DNA from: UBA1081 sp045636025 | Lineage (GTDB): Bacteria > Bacillota > Clostridia > Oscillospirales > Acutalibacteraceae | Direction of reading: 5' to 3' | NCBI GenBank assembly: GCA_045636025.1 | Contig: JAZTWP010000085.1 | Span: 1 to 64,000, forward strand | DNA: 64,000 bases | Shown: positions 35,444-43,702 of the stretch, in pieces | Numbering within the stretch: position 1 is the stretch's first letter | How the letters are laid out: each line of letters begins with the position of its first letter | Notes under the pieces: model-generated | What the model was told of the DNA's origin: nothing | What the model saw: the letters and a program-made list of their open reading frames with translations, nothing else | Database searches by the model: none | Position numbers and translations under genes: made by a program

Positions 35444-35587
35444 ATTCGCAGAAATTAAAATAAAGCTTGTAGGGACGTTAATCTAACGCCCGCTGCGTAG
35501 CAGAACGGCTCCGCCGTTAAATTTTCCTTACGGAAAATGCACATTCGTTCCGGGCGATGAATCATCGCCCCTACGATATATCAATTG
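35444..35587. repeat. MITE/REP-like palindromic repeat, copy 1
   Basis: It shares with 47285-47458 the left flank TTCGCAGAAATTAAAATAAA, the inner terminal repeats GTAGGG(A/G)CG and CGCCCCTAC, and a chain of small hairpins. The outer right end is truncated relative to copy 2. It lies directly behind spoVT. Confidence 0.8.
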
Positions 35588-35631
35588 GTTTTTGATGTGT
35601 TTAATATTTGTTGATAATTCAAAAAAAAATC

Positions 35632-35655
35632 AGCGGTCATATCACTATGACCGCT
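35632..35655 (-). terminator. Terminator of the membrane-protein gene
   Basis: AGCGGTCATA-tcac-TATGACCGCT with a nine-base T-run on the minus strand. Confidence 0.85.
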
Positions 35656-35661
35656 TGAATT

Positions 35662-37515
35662 TTATTCTGTTACGTCTTCAGCAACAACAGCTTTTGTTGC
35701 TTCTGTCCAGTTTGCGTTATCATCTGCTTCATATACAAATGATACTGAATCACCCTTTGCAAAGAAAATTGCTTCGGGAATTGTGTCTGCTGAAACCTTT
35801 ACATACTTATCAACACCTGAAAGCTTGATATAGTAGCAAGTTGAGCCGCTTTCGATCTGGCTTCTGATTTCTTCAATAACACCTTCAACAGTCTTTTCTG
35901 CAGGTTCTGTGTTCTGTTCGGGTTCGTTGTTCTGAACATTTTCGGGAGCAACGCTTGTATCAACATTGATTGCATCCTTCTTGTTGTCCTTGAGAACAAC
36001 TGCATAGTTCTGGATACATTCAACAAGATCGGGGTTACCGTTTGCGGTATCAGTTGCAACGATATTATAGTTGCCTACGTTAACCATTGCATAACCCTTT
36101 ACAACATTGCTTGAGTCTTTCATTGACATAAAGTATGTTGCCTGACCGTCAAGGTTGATAAGAATGGGGAATGTTGCAATCCAGCCTTTATCTGAAAGAA
36201 CACCTTCTGCTGAGTTCTGTGCAGCAAGTTCTGTTGCACCTGATTCTTCAAAGAACATTGCTTCCTTTGTTCTCTGGTTGATAAGAATGAAACCGAGAAT
36301 TGATTCGTCTGCAGTAACACTGGTAACGCCTGTGTAGATATAAACGTCATCGTTCATAGCAATGTAGCTTGAACCTGTTGTTGTCTTCTTAACACCTGTC
36401 TGACCGAAAACTGAGTTCCAGAAACCGTTGAGGTATGTGCCGTAGTAATTATACTGCTGAACAAGAAGATTTGCGTTGTAAACCTGGTCAATCCATGAAA
36501 GAGAAACCTTGTCTGCTGATTCGCCCGCAACAACTTCATCGATTGTGTGGTAGCTGCACTTACCTGTAACAGCGTCAACCATTACGATACCCTTTACGTC
36601 GTCACCGCCGATAAGACCGATTTTCTTTTCAATGATTTCACAGATCCAGTAAGGTGTGCCGTTGTCATCAGCTTCAAATGAAATGTTGCCGATAATTTCT
36701 GTGGGATACTGGAAACGGACAATTCGCTTGAGGTTTTTCTGAAGATATTCTGTGGGTGAATACTTGATATAACCCTCTGTGCTTTCTTTATCAAGAAGAA
36801 CAAACTCTGTATCCTGAGTATTCATATTAACAATAACATAGCCGGGGAAACCGTCTTTTGTGTTATTGATCCACTTGAAGAAGTTACCGTATCTGAGAGG
36901 ATAAACTCTGCAGGGAGCACCGTTGTAGTTAATCTGTGTTGAATATTCTGTTGCAAGTTCAAACTGTGATTCAAGATTGATTGATGCAAGGTCACCGAGA
37001 ACCTTGTCTGCAAGTTTTTCTGCAGCATCTTTGTCTATCATTGCAACGTTCTTGAAGTCAACTGTGCTGTCAATCTTTGTGATGCTTGAATCAAGGTCTT
37101 CATTTACTTCAAACTTAAGAAGTTCGCTGTAAGATGCAGCTCTGAAGAATACGCTTGATGCAAGGAAACCGATAAGAAGAACAATTGCAAGAATAACTGC
37201 AAGAATAACGGGTACTGTTGATACCTTTTTTACATAAGGAATATATTCGGGACGGATAAATGCCTTTGAAAGAAGGACATTTGCGCCGATGAATATTGCA
37301 ACAACCACTGCCCAGAACATATAGAAATCAAGTGAACCGAAATTCATTGCGGGAAGCATAAAATAATATGCAATTGCACCGCCGATAACGGTAAGAATCA
37401 GGCTGATAACAATTTTCATACCTGCTTTTTCGGGAGGAATATAAACCTCTTTTGTGGAAGAAGAGCCTTTGCCCTTTCCTTTGTCAGAGAAATCAACTTT
37501 AATAGGATCGCTCAT
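35662..37515 (-). CDS. Conserved membrane protein with large external domain, unknown function
   Basis: The start (MSDPIKVDFSDKGKGKGSSS) follows AGGAG. Three membrane helices lie at about residues 35-55, 65-85 and 100-125. They are followed by a roughly 480-residue external domain with repeated beta-strand patterns (YVIVNMNTQDTEFVLLDKES, GIVMVDAVTGKCSYHTIDEV, GFILINQRTKEAMFFEESG) resembling PepSY-type repeats. The last 80 residues form a small OB-like beta domain after an acidic Glu/Pro/Asn linker. The gene is monocistronic with its own terminator. Function unknown; an enzyme seems unlikely. Confidence 0.82.
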   Translation of the reverse strand: MSDPIKVDFSDKGKGKGSSSTKEVYIPPEKAGMKIVISLILTVIGGAIAYYFMLPAMNFGSLDFYMFWAVVVAIFIGANVLLSKAFIRPEYIPYVKKVSTVPVILAVILAIVLLIGFLASSVFFRAASYSELLKFEVNEDLDSSITKIDSTVDFKNVAMIDKDAAEKLADKVLGDLASINLESQFELATEYSTQINYNGAPCRVYPLRYGNFFKWINNTKDGFPGYVIVNMNTQDTEFVLLDKESTEGYIKYSPTEYLQKNLKRIVRFQYPTEIIGNISFEADDNGTPYWICEIIEKKIGLIGGDDVKGIVMVDAVTGKCSYHTIDEVVAGESADKVSLSWIDQVYNANLLVQQYNYYGTYLNGFWNSVFGQTGVKKTTTGSSYIAMNDDVYIYTGVTSVTADESILGFILINQRTKEAMFFEESGATELAAQNSAEGVLSDKGWIATFPILINLDGQATYFMSMKDSSNVVKGYAMVNVGNYNIVATDTANGNPDLVECIQNYAVVLKDNKKDAINVDTSVAPENVQNNEPEQNTEPAEKTVEGVIEEIRSQIESGSTCYYIKLSGVDKYVKVSADTIPEAIFFAKGDSVSFVYEADDNANWTEATKAVVAEDVTE

Positions 37516-37654
37516 TTTCTCAACTCCTGATATATAATTAAAATGTATTATACTATAATTTTTCACTAAATACAAGCTTTTTTATACACCATTTTGAATT
37601 TGACAAAAGATTCGTCGCTGTGATAATATATTTTCAGAAAGAAGGCGCAGAAAA

Positions 37655-38134
37655 ATGGAAATTATAATCAGACGTGCAGAAAAAAAAGATGCTGCAAGAC
37701 TTGCTGCACTCCTTGAAATCATAGCTCAGCTTCACCACGAAGGCAGACCCGATATCTACGGCGGTGGCGGTGCCAAATATGATATTGAGGCTGTTGAGAA
37801 GAAAATAAGCAATCCCGATGAAATAATTCTTGTGGCAACAGACGAAAACGGCTATGTACTCGGTTACACAATGTCAAAAATTATTGATGTTGAAGAAAAC
37901 GGCATTCTTCTGCCTTACCGTAAAATGTATATAGATGATGTATGTGTTGACCCTGAATGCAGAAAATACGGTGTCGGCAAAAAACTTATGGAATCAACAA
38001 AGCAGGAAGCTGTGAATGCAGGTTGTCATCTTGCAGAGCTGAATGTGTGGGCATTCAATGAAAATGCCGTAAATTTCTATAAAAACTGCGGAATGACGGT
38101 TCAGCGTATGTATATGGAATACATTTTTGAGTAA
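37655..38134 (+). CDS. GNAT-family N-acetyltransferase
   Basis: The 159-residue protein has the GNAT fold: IIIRRAEKKDAARLAALLEI at the N-terminus, MYIDDVCVDPECRKYGVGKK (acetyl-CoA-binding R/K-x-x-G-x-G) at about residues 90-110, and ELNVWAFNENAVNFYKNCGM near the end. Substrate unknown. The ribosome site is GAAGG. Confidence 0.9.
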   Translation: MEIIIRRAEKKDAARLAALLEIIAQLHHEGRPDIYGGGGAKYDIEAVEKKISNPDEIILVATDENGYVLGYTMSKIIDVEENGILLPYRKMYIDDVCVDPECRKYGVGKKLMESTKQEAVNAGCHLAELNVWAFNENAVNFYKNCGMTVQRMYMEYIFE

Positions 38135-38288
38135 ATTTTAGTAAAAGTAAATATTTTTTTCATCAGTTGATTGTTGATTGCTACAAAAAAGCAAAAAATT
38201 GCAAAAAACACTTTACAACTTTAGTTTGGTGAAGTATAATACAACCATTGAAAGCACCCAAGTGCTTATCGAAAGGAGAAATTTCACA

Positions 38289-39194
38289 ATGAAAAAAATT
38301 ATTGCTTTAGTTATGGCAGCTCTGCTTGTATTCGCATTCGCAGGCTGTGCAAAGACAACAGACGGCGACACATCAACAACTCCCGATGCTGCTAACAACA
38401 GCGCAAACACAGATGCTGATGCAGTTGTTAAAGAAGAACCCACTTCAAAGCTTGATCTCACAGTTAATACAATTGATACAGCAGCTATTGATGCTGAATC
38501 AGACCTCGGCAAAATCATTGCTAACGGTAAACTCGTTGTAGGTATCACAAACTACGCTCCCATGGATTACAAAGATCCCGGCAGTGATGAATGGACAGGT
38601 TTCGACGCTGAATTTGCAGAAGCTTTCGGTAAAGCTCTCGGTGTAGATGTTGAATTCATTGAAGTTGACTGGGATAACAAAGTTTTTGAACTTGACTCAA
38701 AGAAAGTTGACTGTATCTGGAACGGTATGACAATCACACCCGAAATCACACTTGCAACAAGTGTTTCTGATGCATACGTAAAGAATGCTCAGGTTGTTGT
38801 TATGGCTGCTGATAAAGTTGCTGATTATGCAGACGCTGCTTCAATGGCAGACCTTGCATTCGCAGTTGAATCAGGTTCAGCAGGTGAAAAGGCTGCTAAG
38901 GATAACGGATATGAATACACAGCAGTTCTCACTCAGGCTGATGCTCTTATGGAAGTTCAGTCAGGCACAGCAGATGCTTGTATCATCGACATCACAATGG
39001 CAAACGCTATGACAGGTGAAGGCACAAGCTATGAAAAACTTGCACAGGGCGTTGAACTTACAAGCGAAGAATACGGCATCAGCTTCAGAAAAGATTCAAA
39101 CGCAACAGCAGTCCTCAATCAGTTTATGAAGGACAACAAGACTAACGTTCTTGAACCTCTTGCAGCAAAGTACGAACTTACTCTTGCATTCTAA
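38289..39194 (+). CDS. Amino-acid ABC transporter substrate-binding lipoprotein
   Basis: The 301-residue protein has a lipoprotein signal with lipobox FAGC (Cys20), a Ser/Thr/Asp-rich linker, and a family 3 solute-binding fold in the normal order. Its N-lobe starts LVVGITNYAPMDYKDPGSDE, then GFDAEFAEAFGKALGV, and the C-terminal block is VELTSEEYGISFRKDSNATA. It captures a polar amino acid outside the membrane for the permease and ATPase downstream. AAAGGAG precedes the start. A hairpin after the stop may lower expression of the downstream genes relative to this one. Confidence 0.93.
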   Translation: MKKIIALVMAALLVFAFAGCAKTTDGDTSTTPDAANNSANTDADAVVKEEPTSKLDLTVNTIDTAAIDAESDLGKIIANGKLVVGITNYAPMDYKDPGSDEWTGFDAEFAEAFGKALGVDVEFIEVDWDNKVFELDSKKVDCIWNGMTITPEITLATSVSDAYVKNAQVVVMAADKVADYADAASMADLAFAVESGSAGEKAAKDNGYEYTAVLTQADALMEVQSGTADACIIDITMANAMTGEGTSYEKLAQGVELTSEEYGISFRKDSNATAVLNQFMKDNKTNVLEPLAAKYELTLAF

Positions 39195-39216
39195 TAACAA
39201 ATAAAAATAATTTATC

Positions 39217-39246
39217 GAGGCAGAGAGAAATTTCTGCCTCAGTTTT
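39217..39246 (+). terminator. Hairpin between binding protein and permease
   Basis: GAGGCAGA and TCTGCCTC form an 8-bp stem followed by AGTTTTTC. It probably acts as a partial terminator giving excess binding protein. Confidence 0.7.
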
Positions 39247-39276
39247 TCTGTAAAAGGAATATAAAGGAATATAAAT

Positions 39277-39984
39277 ATGGAAACATTTCTTAATGTTACG
39301 CTTGATTTGTTGAACGGTTTCGGAACAACACTCAAGCTGTTTTCTCTCACACTTGTTTTTGCTCTTCCGCTGGGATTGATTTTCAGCTTTTTCTCAATGA
39401 GCAAATTCAAGCCTCTGAGTGCACTTATGAAAATATTCATCTGGATCATAAGAGGTACACCTCTTATGCTTCAGCTTATTGTTGTTTTCTATGGCCCCGG
39501 ACTTGTAGGTTCATGGGCAGAAGATATGCTTATAACAACAGACAACGTATTTGTGCAGTGGCTTGCCACTTGGGACGGTCTTGACCGATTCCCCGCAGTT
39601 CTCGTTGCTTTTGTTATAAATTATGCTTGTTATTTCTCTGAAATTTACCGTGGTGGTATTGAATCTATTTCAAAAGGACAGTATGAAGCAGGTCAGGTAC
39701 TCGGTATGACCAAGACTCAGATTTTCTTCAAGATTGTTCTTCTTCAGGTTATCAAGAGAATTATTCCTCCTATGAGCAACGAAATTATTACTCTTGTAAA
39801 AGATACCTCTCTTGCAAGAATCATTGCCGTTTATGAAATCATATGGAGTGCTCAGGTTTATATCAAGAGCGAAGGTCTTATCTGGCCTCTGTTCTATACA
39901 GCAGCATTCTATCTCATCTTCAACGGAATTCTTACTGTTCTTTTCAGAAAAATCGAAAAGAAACTTGATTATTTTAAGGGGTGA
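39277..39984 (+). CDS. Amino-acid ABC transporter permease (HisM/GlnP type)
   Basis: The 235-residue protein has about five membrane helices and the EAA loop (YEAGQVLGMTKTQIFFKIVL) that contacts the ATPase. IIRGTPLMLQLIVVFYGPGL is typical of polar-amino-acid permeases. It overlaps or abuts the ATPase gene. Confidence 0.92.
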   Translation: METFLNVTLDLLNGFGTTLKLFSLTLVFALPLGLIFSFFSMSKFKPLSALMKIFIWIIRGTPLMLQLIVVFYGPGLVGSWAEDMLITTDNVFVQWLATWDGLDRFPAVLVAFVINYACYFSEIYRGGIESISKGQYEAGQVLGMTKTQIFFKIVLLQVIKRIIPPMSNEIITLVKDTSLARIIAVYEIIWSAQVYIKSEGLIWPLFYTAAFYLIFNGILTVLFRKIEKKLDYFKG

Positions 39985-39989
39985 AGAAT

Positions 39990-40754
39990 ATGGCTGTACT
40001 TGAAGTAAACAACATAAAAAAGAGTTTCGGCAAAACCGAAGTTCTCAAAGACATATCTTTCTCTCTTGAAAAAGGTGAAGTTATCTCCATCATCGGTTCA
40101 TCAGGAAGCGGTAAGACAACACTTCTCCGCTGTCTCAATTTCCTTGAATTTGCTGATGAAGGCACAATCACAGTAAACGGTGAACTTCTTTATGACGGCA
40201 GCGACGGCAAATCAAAAAAGATGAAAGAAGCTGAAATCAGAACAAAACGTCTTCATTTCGGTCTTGTTTTCCAGAATTTCAATCTATTTCCGCAGTATAA
40301 TGTTCTTGACAATATAACTCTTGCTCCCAAGCTCCTTAAAAAAGGAACAAATGAAGAAATCGAAGCAACTGCAAAGAAGCTCATTGAAAGAGTAGGTCTT
40401 TCAGAAAAAACAAACAACTACCCTTGTGAACTTTCAGGCGGTCAGCAGCAGCGTGTTGCAATTGCCCGTGCTCTGGCGCTGAATCCCGATATTCTTTGTT
40501 TTGACGAACCCACTTCTGCCCTTGACCCAGAGCTTACAGGTGAAGTTCTCAAAGTTATCAAAGGTCTCAAAACAGGCGACAGCACAATGATTGTTGTTAC
40601 TCACGAAATGGGATTTGCAAGAGAAGTTTCTGACAAAATCATCTTTATGGCAGACGGTGTCATTGAAGAAATGGGCACTCCCGATGAGATTTTCGGCAAT
40701 CCCAAATCTGAAAAGATGAAGGCTTTCCTTAGCCGTTCACTTGAAAACATCTGA
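39990..40754 (+). CDS. Amino-acid ABC transporter ATP-binding protein (GlnQ type)
   Basis: The 254-residue ATPase has Walker A GSSGSGKTT, signature LSGGQQQR, Walker B ILCFDEPTSALD and the H-loop VVTHEMGFA. The ATG at 39990 follows AAGGGGTG by about 6 bases; the GTG at 39981 is part of that ribosome site. It is the third gene of the first uptake system. Confidence 0.94.
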   Translation: MAVLEVNNIKKSFGKTEVLKDISFSLEKGEVISIIGSSGSGKTTLLRCLNFLEFADEGTITVNGELLYDGSDGKSKKMKEAEIRTKRLHFGLVFQNFNLFPQYNVLDNITLAPKLLKKGTNEEIEATAKKLIERVGLSEKTNNYPCELSGGQQQRVAIARALALNPDILCFDEPTSALDPELTGEVLKVIKGLKTGDSTMIVVTHEMGFAREVSDKIIFMADGVIEEMGTPDEIFGNPKSEKMKAFLSRSLENI

Positions 40755-40764
40755 GGTGAATAAA

Positions 40765-41034
40765 ATGCCTAAAAATGATGAAATGATGAAAAATGAGCTG
40801 TTTGAGCTCATCGCAAAAATCAAAAATGCCGAAGAATGCAAGGCTCTGCTGAGTGACCTTTGCACAGTCAAAGAAATTGAGCAGATGGCACAGCGTGTGA
40901 AAGCTGCAAAGCTCCTGATTGAAGGCAAAACCTATAATCAGGTTATTGAAGAAACAGATATTTCTTCTGCAACACTCAGCCGTGTTTCAAGATGCGTTCA
41001 GTACGGTGAAGGCTACAGTAAATTTTTGAAATAA
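40765..41034 (+). CDS. YerC/YecD-type TrpR-related DNA-binding protein
   Basis: The 89-residue helical protein has LLSDLCTVKEIEQMAQRVKA and then KTYNQVIEETDISSATLSRV, the Trp-repressor-type helix-turn-helix of the YerC/YecD family. The ATG at 40765 has GAGGTGA upstream, 10 bases after the ATPase stop, so it is in the operon. It may sense amino-acid state and regulate the two flanking uptake systems, which is inference from position. Confidence 0.85.
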   Translation: MPKNDEMMKNELFELIAKIKNAEECKALLSDLCTVKEIEQMAQRVKAAKLLIEGKTYNQVIEETDISSATLSRVSRCVQYGEGYSKFLK

Positions 41035-41065
41035 CTGTATATTTATTAAATACTACAATGTTTTA

Positions 41066-41113
41066 TACGGAAATCAACTGTTTTTATATGCAAAAATATG
41101 GTTGATTTCCGTA
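41066..41113 (+). terminator. Long-stem hairpin upstream of the second binding protein
   Basis: TACGGAAATCAAC pairs perfectly with GTTGATTTCCGTA around a 22-base loop. It ends the first operon; the T-content behind it is modest, so it may instead be an operator or leader. Confidence 0.6.
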
Positions 41114-41178
41114 TTATTATGTGATATAATTTTTTCAGTTTAGAACATAAACTAAAAATCCCAAAAGGAGAATTTATC

Positions 41179-42066
41179 ATGAAAAAAATTATTGCTTTAG
41201 TAATGGCAGCTCTGCTTGTATTCGCATTTGCAGGTTGCTCAAAGACAGCAGACGAAGACACATCAACAACTCCCGATGCAGCTAACACAAACACAGCTAC
41301 ATCAACAGACCTTGTTAAGCTTATCAACATCGACCTTTCAGATGAAGAATATGCTTTCGGTGTTGACAAAGACCAGCCCGAACTTCTTGCAGACGTTAAC
41401 GCATTCATCGAAAAAATCCTCAACGACGGTACATTTGATGATATCTGCAACAACTACTTCGGTGACGGTGAACCCGTAGGTGTTACATCAGCAGAGCTTG
41501 ATGAAACAAAGGATCAGCTTGTTGTTGCTACAAACGCTGAATTTGCTCCCTTTGAATACAAAGAAGGCGAACTTTACTACGGTATCGATATGGAAGTTGC
41601 TTCTCTTCTTGCAAAAGAACTCGGCAAAGAACTTGTAATCGACAATATGGACTTTGATTCAGTTTGTCTTGCAGTTGGTCAGCACAAGTGTGACATTGCT
41701 ATGGCAGGTCTCACAATCGACCCCGACAGAGAAGAATCAGTTACATTCTCAAAGGCTTACTATGCAGCTGCTCAGCAGATCATCGTTAAGGCTGATGACA
41801 CAAGATTTGACGGTTGCGCAGACCGTGCAGCAATCGAAGCTGTTCTTGCAGAACTTCCCGAAGGCACAAAGATCGGTGCACAGACAGGCACAACAGGTGC
41901 TGCTTACATCGAAGGTGGATCAATGGGCTTTGACGGACTTGACGCTGAATGCGTAACATACGACAGCGGCGCTCTTGCTGTTCAGGATCTTCTCAACGGT
42001 GGTGTTGACTTCGTTATCATCGACGCAGCTCCCGCAGCAGCTATCGTTACATCAGTAAACGGCTAA
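41179..42066 (+). CDS. Amino-acid-binding lipoprotein with apparently circularly permuted fold
   Basis: The 295-residue lipoprotein has lipobox FAGC (Cys20). Residues about 45-95 (LVKLINIDLSDEEYAFGVDK, then FIEKILNDGTFDDICNNYFG) look like the normal C-terminal block of family 3 solute-binding proteins. Only then comes the usual N-terminus (KDQLVVATNAEFAPFEYKEG at about 111-130) and the rest of both lobes. The chain stops at DFVIIDAAPAAAIVTSVNG, just where the displaced block would normally follow. Nothing is missing, only reordered. Its first 35 residues nearly equal those of the binding protein at 38289. The partner permease and ATPase follow directly. Confidence 0.88.
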   Translation: MKKIIALVMAALLVFAFAGCSKTADEDTSTTPDAANTNTATSTDLVKLINIDLSDEEYAFGVDKDQPELLADVNAFIEKILNDGTFDDICNNYFGDGEPVGVTSAELDETKDQLVVATNAEFAPFEYKEGELYYGIDMEVASLLAKELGKELVIDNMDFDSVCLAVGQHKCDIAMAGLTIDPDREESVTFSKAYYAAAQQIIVKADDTRFDGCADRAAIEAVLAELPEGTKIGAQTGTTGAAYIEGGSMGFDGLDAECVTYDSGALAVQDLLNGGVDFVIIDAAPAAAIVTSVNG

Positions 42067-42091
42067 TTTTTTCAAAAAAACATATTTTTCG

Positions 42092-42122
42092 GCAACACCC
42101 CGCTGTTTCAGTGTGGTGTTGC
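42092..42122 (+). terminator. Hairpin after the second binding protein
   Basis: GCAACACC and GGTGTTGC form an 8-bp stem, placed like the hairpin at 39217. Confidence 0.55.
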
Positions 42123-42143
42123 TTATTGTAAAGGATAAAAAGT

Positions 42144-42854
42144 ATGGATTTCAGCAGAAAAATATCTCTGTTTTTAGATCAGCTTATCGGCAAAGAGGCT
42201 TACATAAGCGTTCTTGACGGTCTTAAAAATACAATGATAATTGCCGTAATCGGTCTTATCATCGGTATTGTTATCGGTACGCTGATTGCGACTGTCAGAG
42301 TCTTCCCCAAATACAAAGTGCTCCCCCGTGTACTCGATAAATTCTGTTCATTTTATGTCGCATTGTTCAGAGGTACACCAATAGTTGTTCAGTTGCTTGT
42401 TTTTTACTATGTTGTACTGCCTCTTTTAGGCTTTACCCGTGTGGATTCAATTATTGTTGCAATAATCGTTTTCGGTATGAACAGCGGTGCATACATTTCA
42501 GAAATAATGCGAGGCGGTATCCTTTCTGTTGACCCCGGTCAGATGGAAGGCGGAAGAAGTGTTGGTCTCAGCTACGGAACAACTATGATAAAAATTGTTA
42601 TTCCTCAGGCTGTTAAAAACATTCTTCCCACACTCGGTAATGAATTTATTGCACTTGTCAAGGAAACATCAGTTGTTTCATTCGTCGGTGCAACAGACCT
42701 CTACAAAGCATTCAGAACAATCGGCAGCCGCACATATGAATATATGATTCCTTACATCACAATGGCTCTCATTTACATTGTTGTGGTTATGCTCATTACA
42801 CTGTTCATTAAACTTATGGAAAGGAGACTTCGTCAGAGTGATAGACGTAATTAA
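42144..42854 (+). CDS. Amino-acid ABC transporter permease
   Basis: The 236-residue protein has about five membrane helices, FRGTPIVVQLLVFYYVVLPL and the EAA loop MEGGRSVGLSYGTTMIKIVI. It pairs with the permuted binding protein upstream and the ATPase that overlaps its 3' end. Confidence 0.92.
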   Translation: MDFSRKISLFLDQLIGKEAYISVLDGLKNTMIIAVIGLIIGIVIGTLIATVRVFPKYKVLPRVLDKFCSFYVALFRGTPIVVQLLVFYYVVLPLLGFTRVDSIIVAIIVFGMNSGAYISEIMRGGILSVDPGQMEGGRSVGLSYGTTMIKIVIPQAVKNILPTLGNEFIALVKETSVVSFVGATDLYKAFRTIGSRTYEYMIPYITMALIYIVVVMLITLFIKLMERRLRQSDRRN

Positions 42855-43650
42855 TCTTAACAAAAAGTTCGGAACAAATCACGTTCTCAAAGATATCTCC
42901 ACAACCATAACAAAGGGTGAAAAAGTTGTTGTTATCGGCCCCTCAGGTTCAGGTAAGAGCACATTCCTGCGTTGTCTCAACTGTATGGAAGACCCCACAA
43001 GCGGTGAAATCATTTTCGGCGGTGAGAATCTTGCCGACCACAAGGTTGATATAAATCTTCACAGACAGAAGATGGGAATGGTTTTTCAGCATTTCAACCT
43101 TTTCAACAACAAAACAGTTATCCAGAATATTATGATGGCTCCTGTTCACGTGGGACTAAAAAAACTTAAGAAACAGAAAAGAAACAATCTTCTTATAAAA
43201 CTGAATCTTAAAAAAGGTGAAATTGTTTCCGTTTCAACAACTCCTTCAGAAATAAAAGAAAATGCCCGTACAAAGGCAATGGAACTCCTTAAGAGAATCG
43301 GTCTTGAAGAAAAGGCAGACGCATACCCCTATTCACTTTCAGGCGGTCAGAAACAGCGAGTTGCAATTGTCCGTTCACTTGCAATGGAGCCCGATGTTAT
43401 TCTCTTTGACGAACCCACATCAGCTCTCGACCCCGAAATGGTAGGCGAAGTTCTTGAAGTTATGAAAGACCTCGCAAAAGAGGGTATGACAATGGTTGTT
43501 GTCACTCACGAAATGGGCTTTGCAAGAGAAGTTGCAGACAGAATCATCTTTATGGACGAAGGCAGAATTCTTGAAGAAGGTTCACCCAAAGACATTTTCG
43601 AAGCACCCAAAAGTGAAAGACTTCAGACTTTCCTTGCAAAAGTTCTCTAA
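42838..43650 (+). CDS. Amino-acid ABC transporter ATP-binding protein with helical-domain insert
   Basis: The 270-residue ATPase has Walker A GPSGSGKST, signature LSGGQKQR, Walker B VILFDEPTSALD and VVTHEMGFA. The start is taken as the GTG at 42838, 12 bases after AAGGAG, overlapping the permease gene by 17 bases. Compared with the ATPase at 39990 it carries roughly 30 extra, lysine-rich residues (KKLKKQKRNNLLIKLNLKKG and on) before the helical subdomain that precedes the signature. Confidence 0.92.
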   Translation: MIDVINLNKKFGTNHVLKDISTTITKGEKVVVIGPSGSGKSTFLRCLNCMEDPTSGEIIFGGENLADHKVDINLHRQKMGMVFQHFNLFNNKTVIQNIMMAPVHVGLKKLKKQKRNNLLIKLNLKKGEIVSVSTTPSEIKENARTKAMELLKRIGLEEKADAYPYSLSGGQKQRVAIVRSLAMEPDVILFDEPTSALDPEMVGEVLEVMKDLAKEGMTMVVVTHEMGFAREVADRIIFMDEGRILEEGSPKDIFEAPKSERLQTFLAKVL

Positions 43651-43658
43651 TCAGACAA

Positions 43659-43687
43659 AAAGTCGTTCAGCAAAACTGAACGACTTT
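43659..43687. terminator. Terminator of the second uptake operon
   Basis: AAAGTCGTTCAG-caaaa-CTGAACGACTTT, a 12-bp perfect stem followed by CTTTTTT. Confidence 0.92.
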
Positions 43688-43702
43688 CTTTTTTATTTTA
43701 TC

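Noticed and set aside
36155..37028. Small plus- and minus-strand frames inside 35662-37515
   Set aside because: All overlap the long membrane-protein gene in other frames, lack ribosome sites and show no motifs.
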